A stretch of 51,333 bases of DNA from positions 1-51,333 of the forward strand of contig CAIJPI010000166.1 of NCBI GenBank assembly GCA_903822525.1, read 5' to 3'. Positions 51,328 to 51,333 of this stretch are shown piece by piece. Every line of letters starts with the position of its first letter. Within the stretch, counting starts at the first letter, position 1. The translations under genes and the position numbers were made by a program. The stretch comes from an uncultured Bacteroidales bacterium (lineage in GTDB: Bacteria; Bacteroidota; Bacteroidia; Bacteroidales; UBA4417). Below the pieces are notes generated by a model, which ran no database searches, had not been told where the DNA came from, and saw nothing but the letters and a program-made list of their open reading frames with translations.

Positions 51328-51333
51328 TTTGCA

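Noticed and set aside
1-51333. tRNA, rRNA, prophage, restriction-modification, toxin-antitoxin or secondary-metabolite cluster
   Set aside because: I scanned the intergenic regions and translations and found no convincing signature; a tRNAscan-SE/DefenseFinder/antiSMASH run would be needed to be certain.

Overview
The 51.3 kb window looks like Bacteroidota chromosome: promoters of the TAnnTTTG type, a T9SS-type C-terminal domain, an S46 peptidase, and Bacteroidota-style LptD and BamA/TamA-like proteins. It is mostly housekeeping and metabolic DNA. I recognise a mevalonate-pathway cluster (HMG-CoA reductase, GHMP kinase, diphosphomevalonate decarboxylase, mevalonate kinase), adenine deaminase, an ArsR regulator, and a very large fused 2-hydroxyacyl-CoA dehydratase activase-like protein. 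Also present are an M1 peptidase, phosphoglycerate mutase, both methylmalonyl-CoA mutase subunits, an S46 dipeptidyl-peptidase, RidA, three tandem soluble PAS histidine kinases, LptD, an N-acetylmuramoyl-L-alanine amidase, an MCE/MlaD protein, a CDF transporter, a ClC channel and a DUF255/thioredoxin-fold protein. I saw no CRISPR array, phage, transposase, rRNA or tRNA, and no defence or biosynthetic system I could name. The most unusual content is intergenic: (i) two ~224-bp MITE-like elements with AGACTGTCT-type terminal inverted repeats, one with an apparent 5-bp target duplication; (ii) a 132/139-bp near-identical inverted repeat pair 10.5 kb apart whose only differences lie in heptanucleotide repeats; (iii) two other intergenic loci with 7-bp periodicity. 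Other leads are the triple histidine-kinase cluster, a Cys-rich CDF tail with an attenuator-like leader, and the two-CAAGTGSF-motif activase fusion. Family calls come from reading the translations and recognising motifs; no database search was run.
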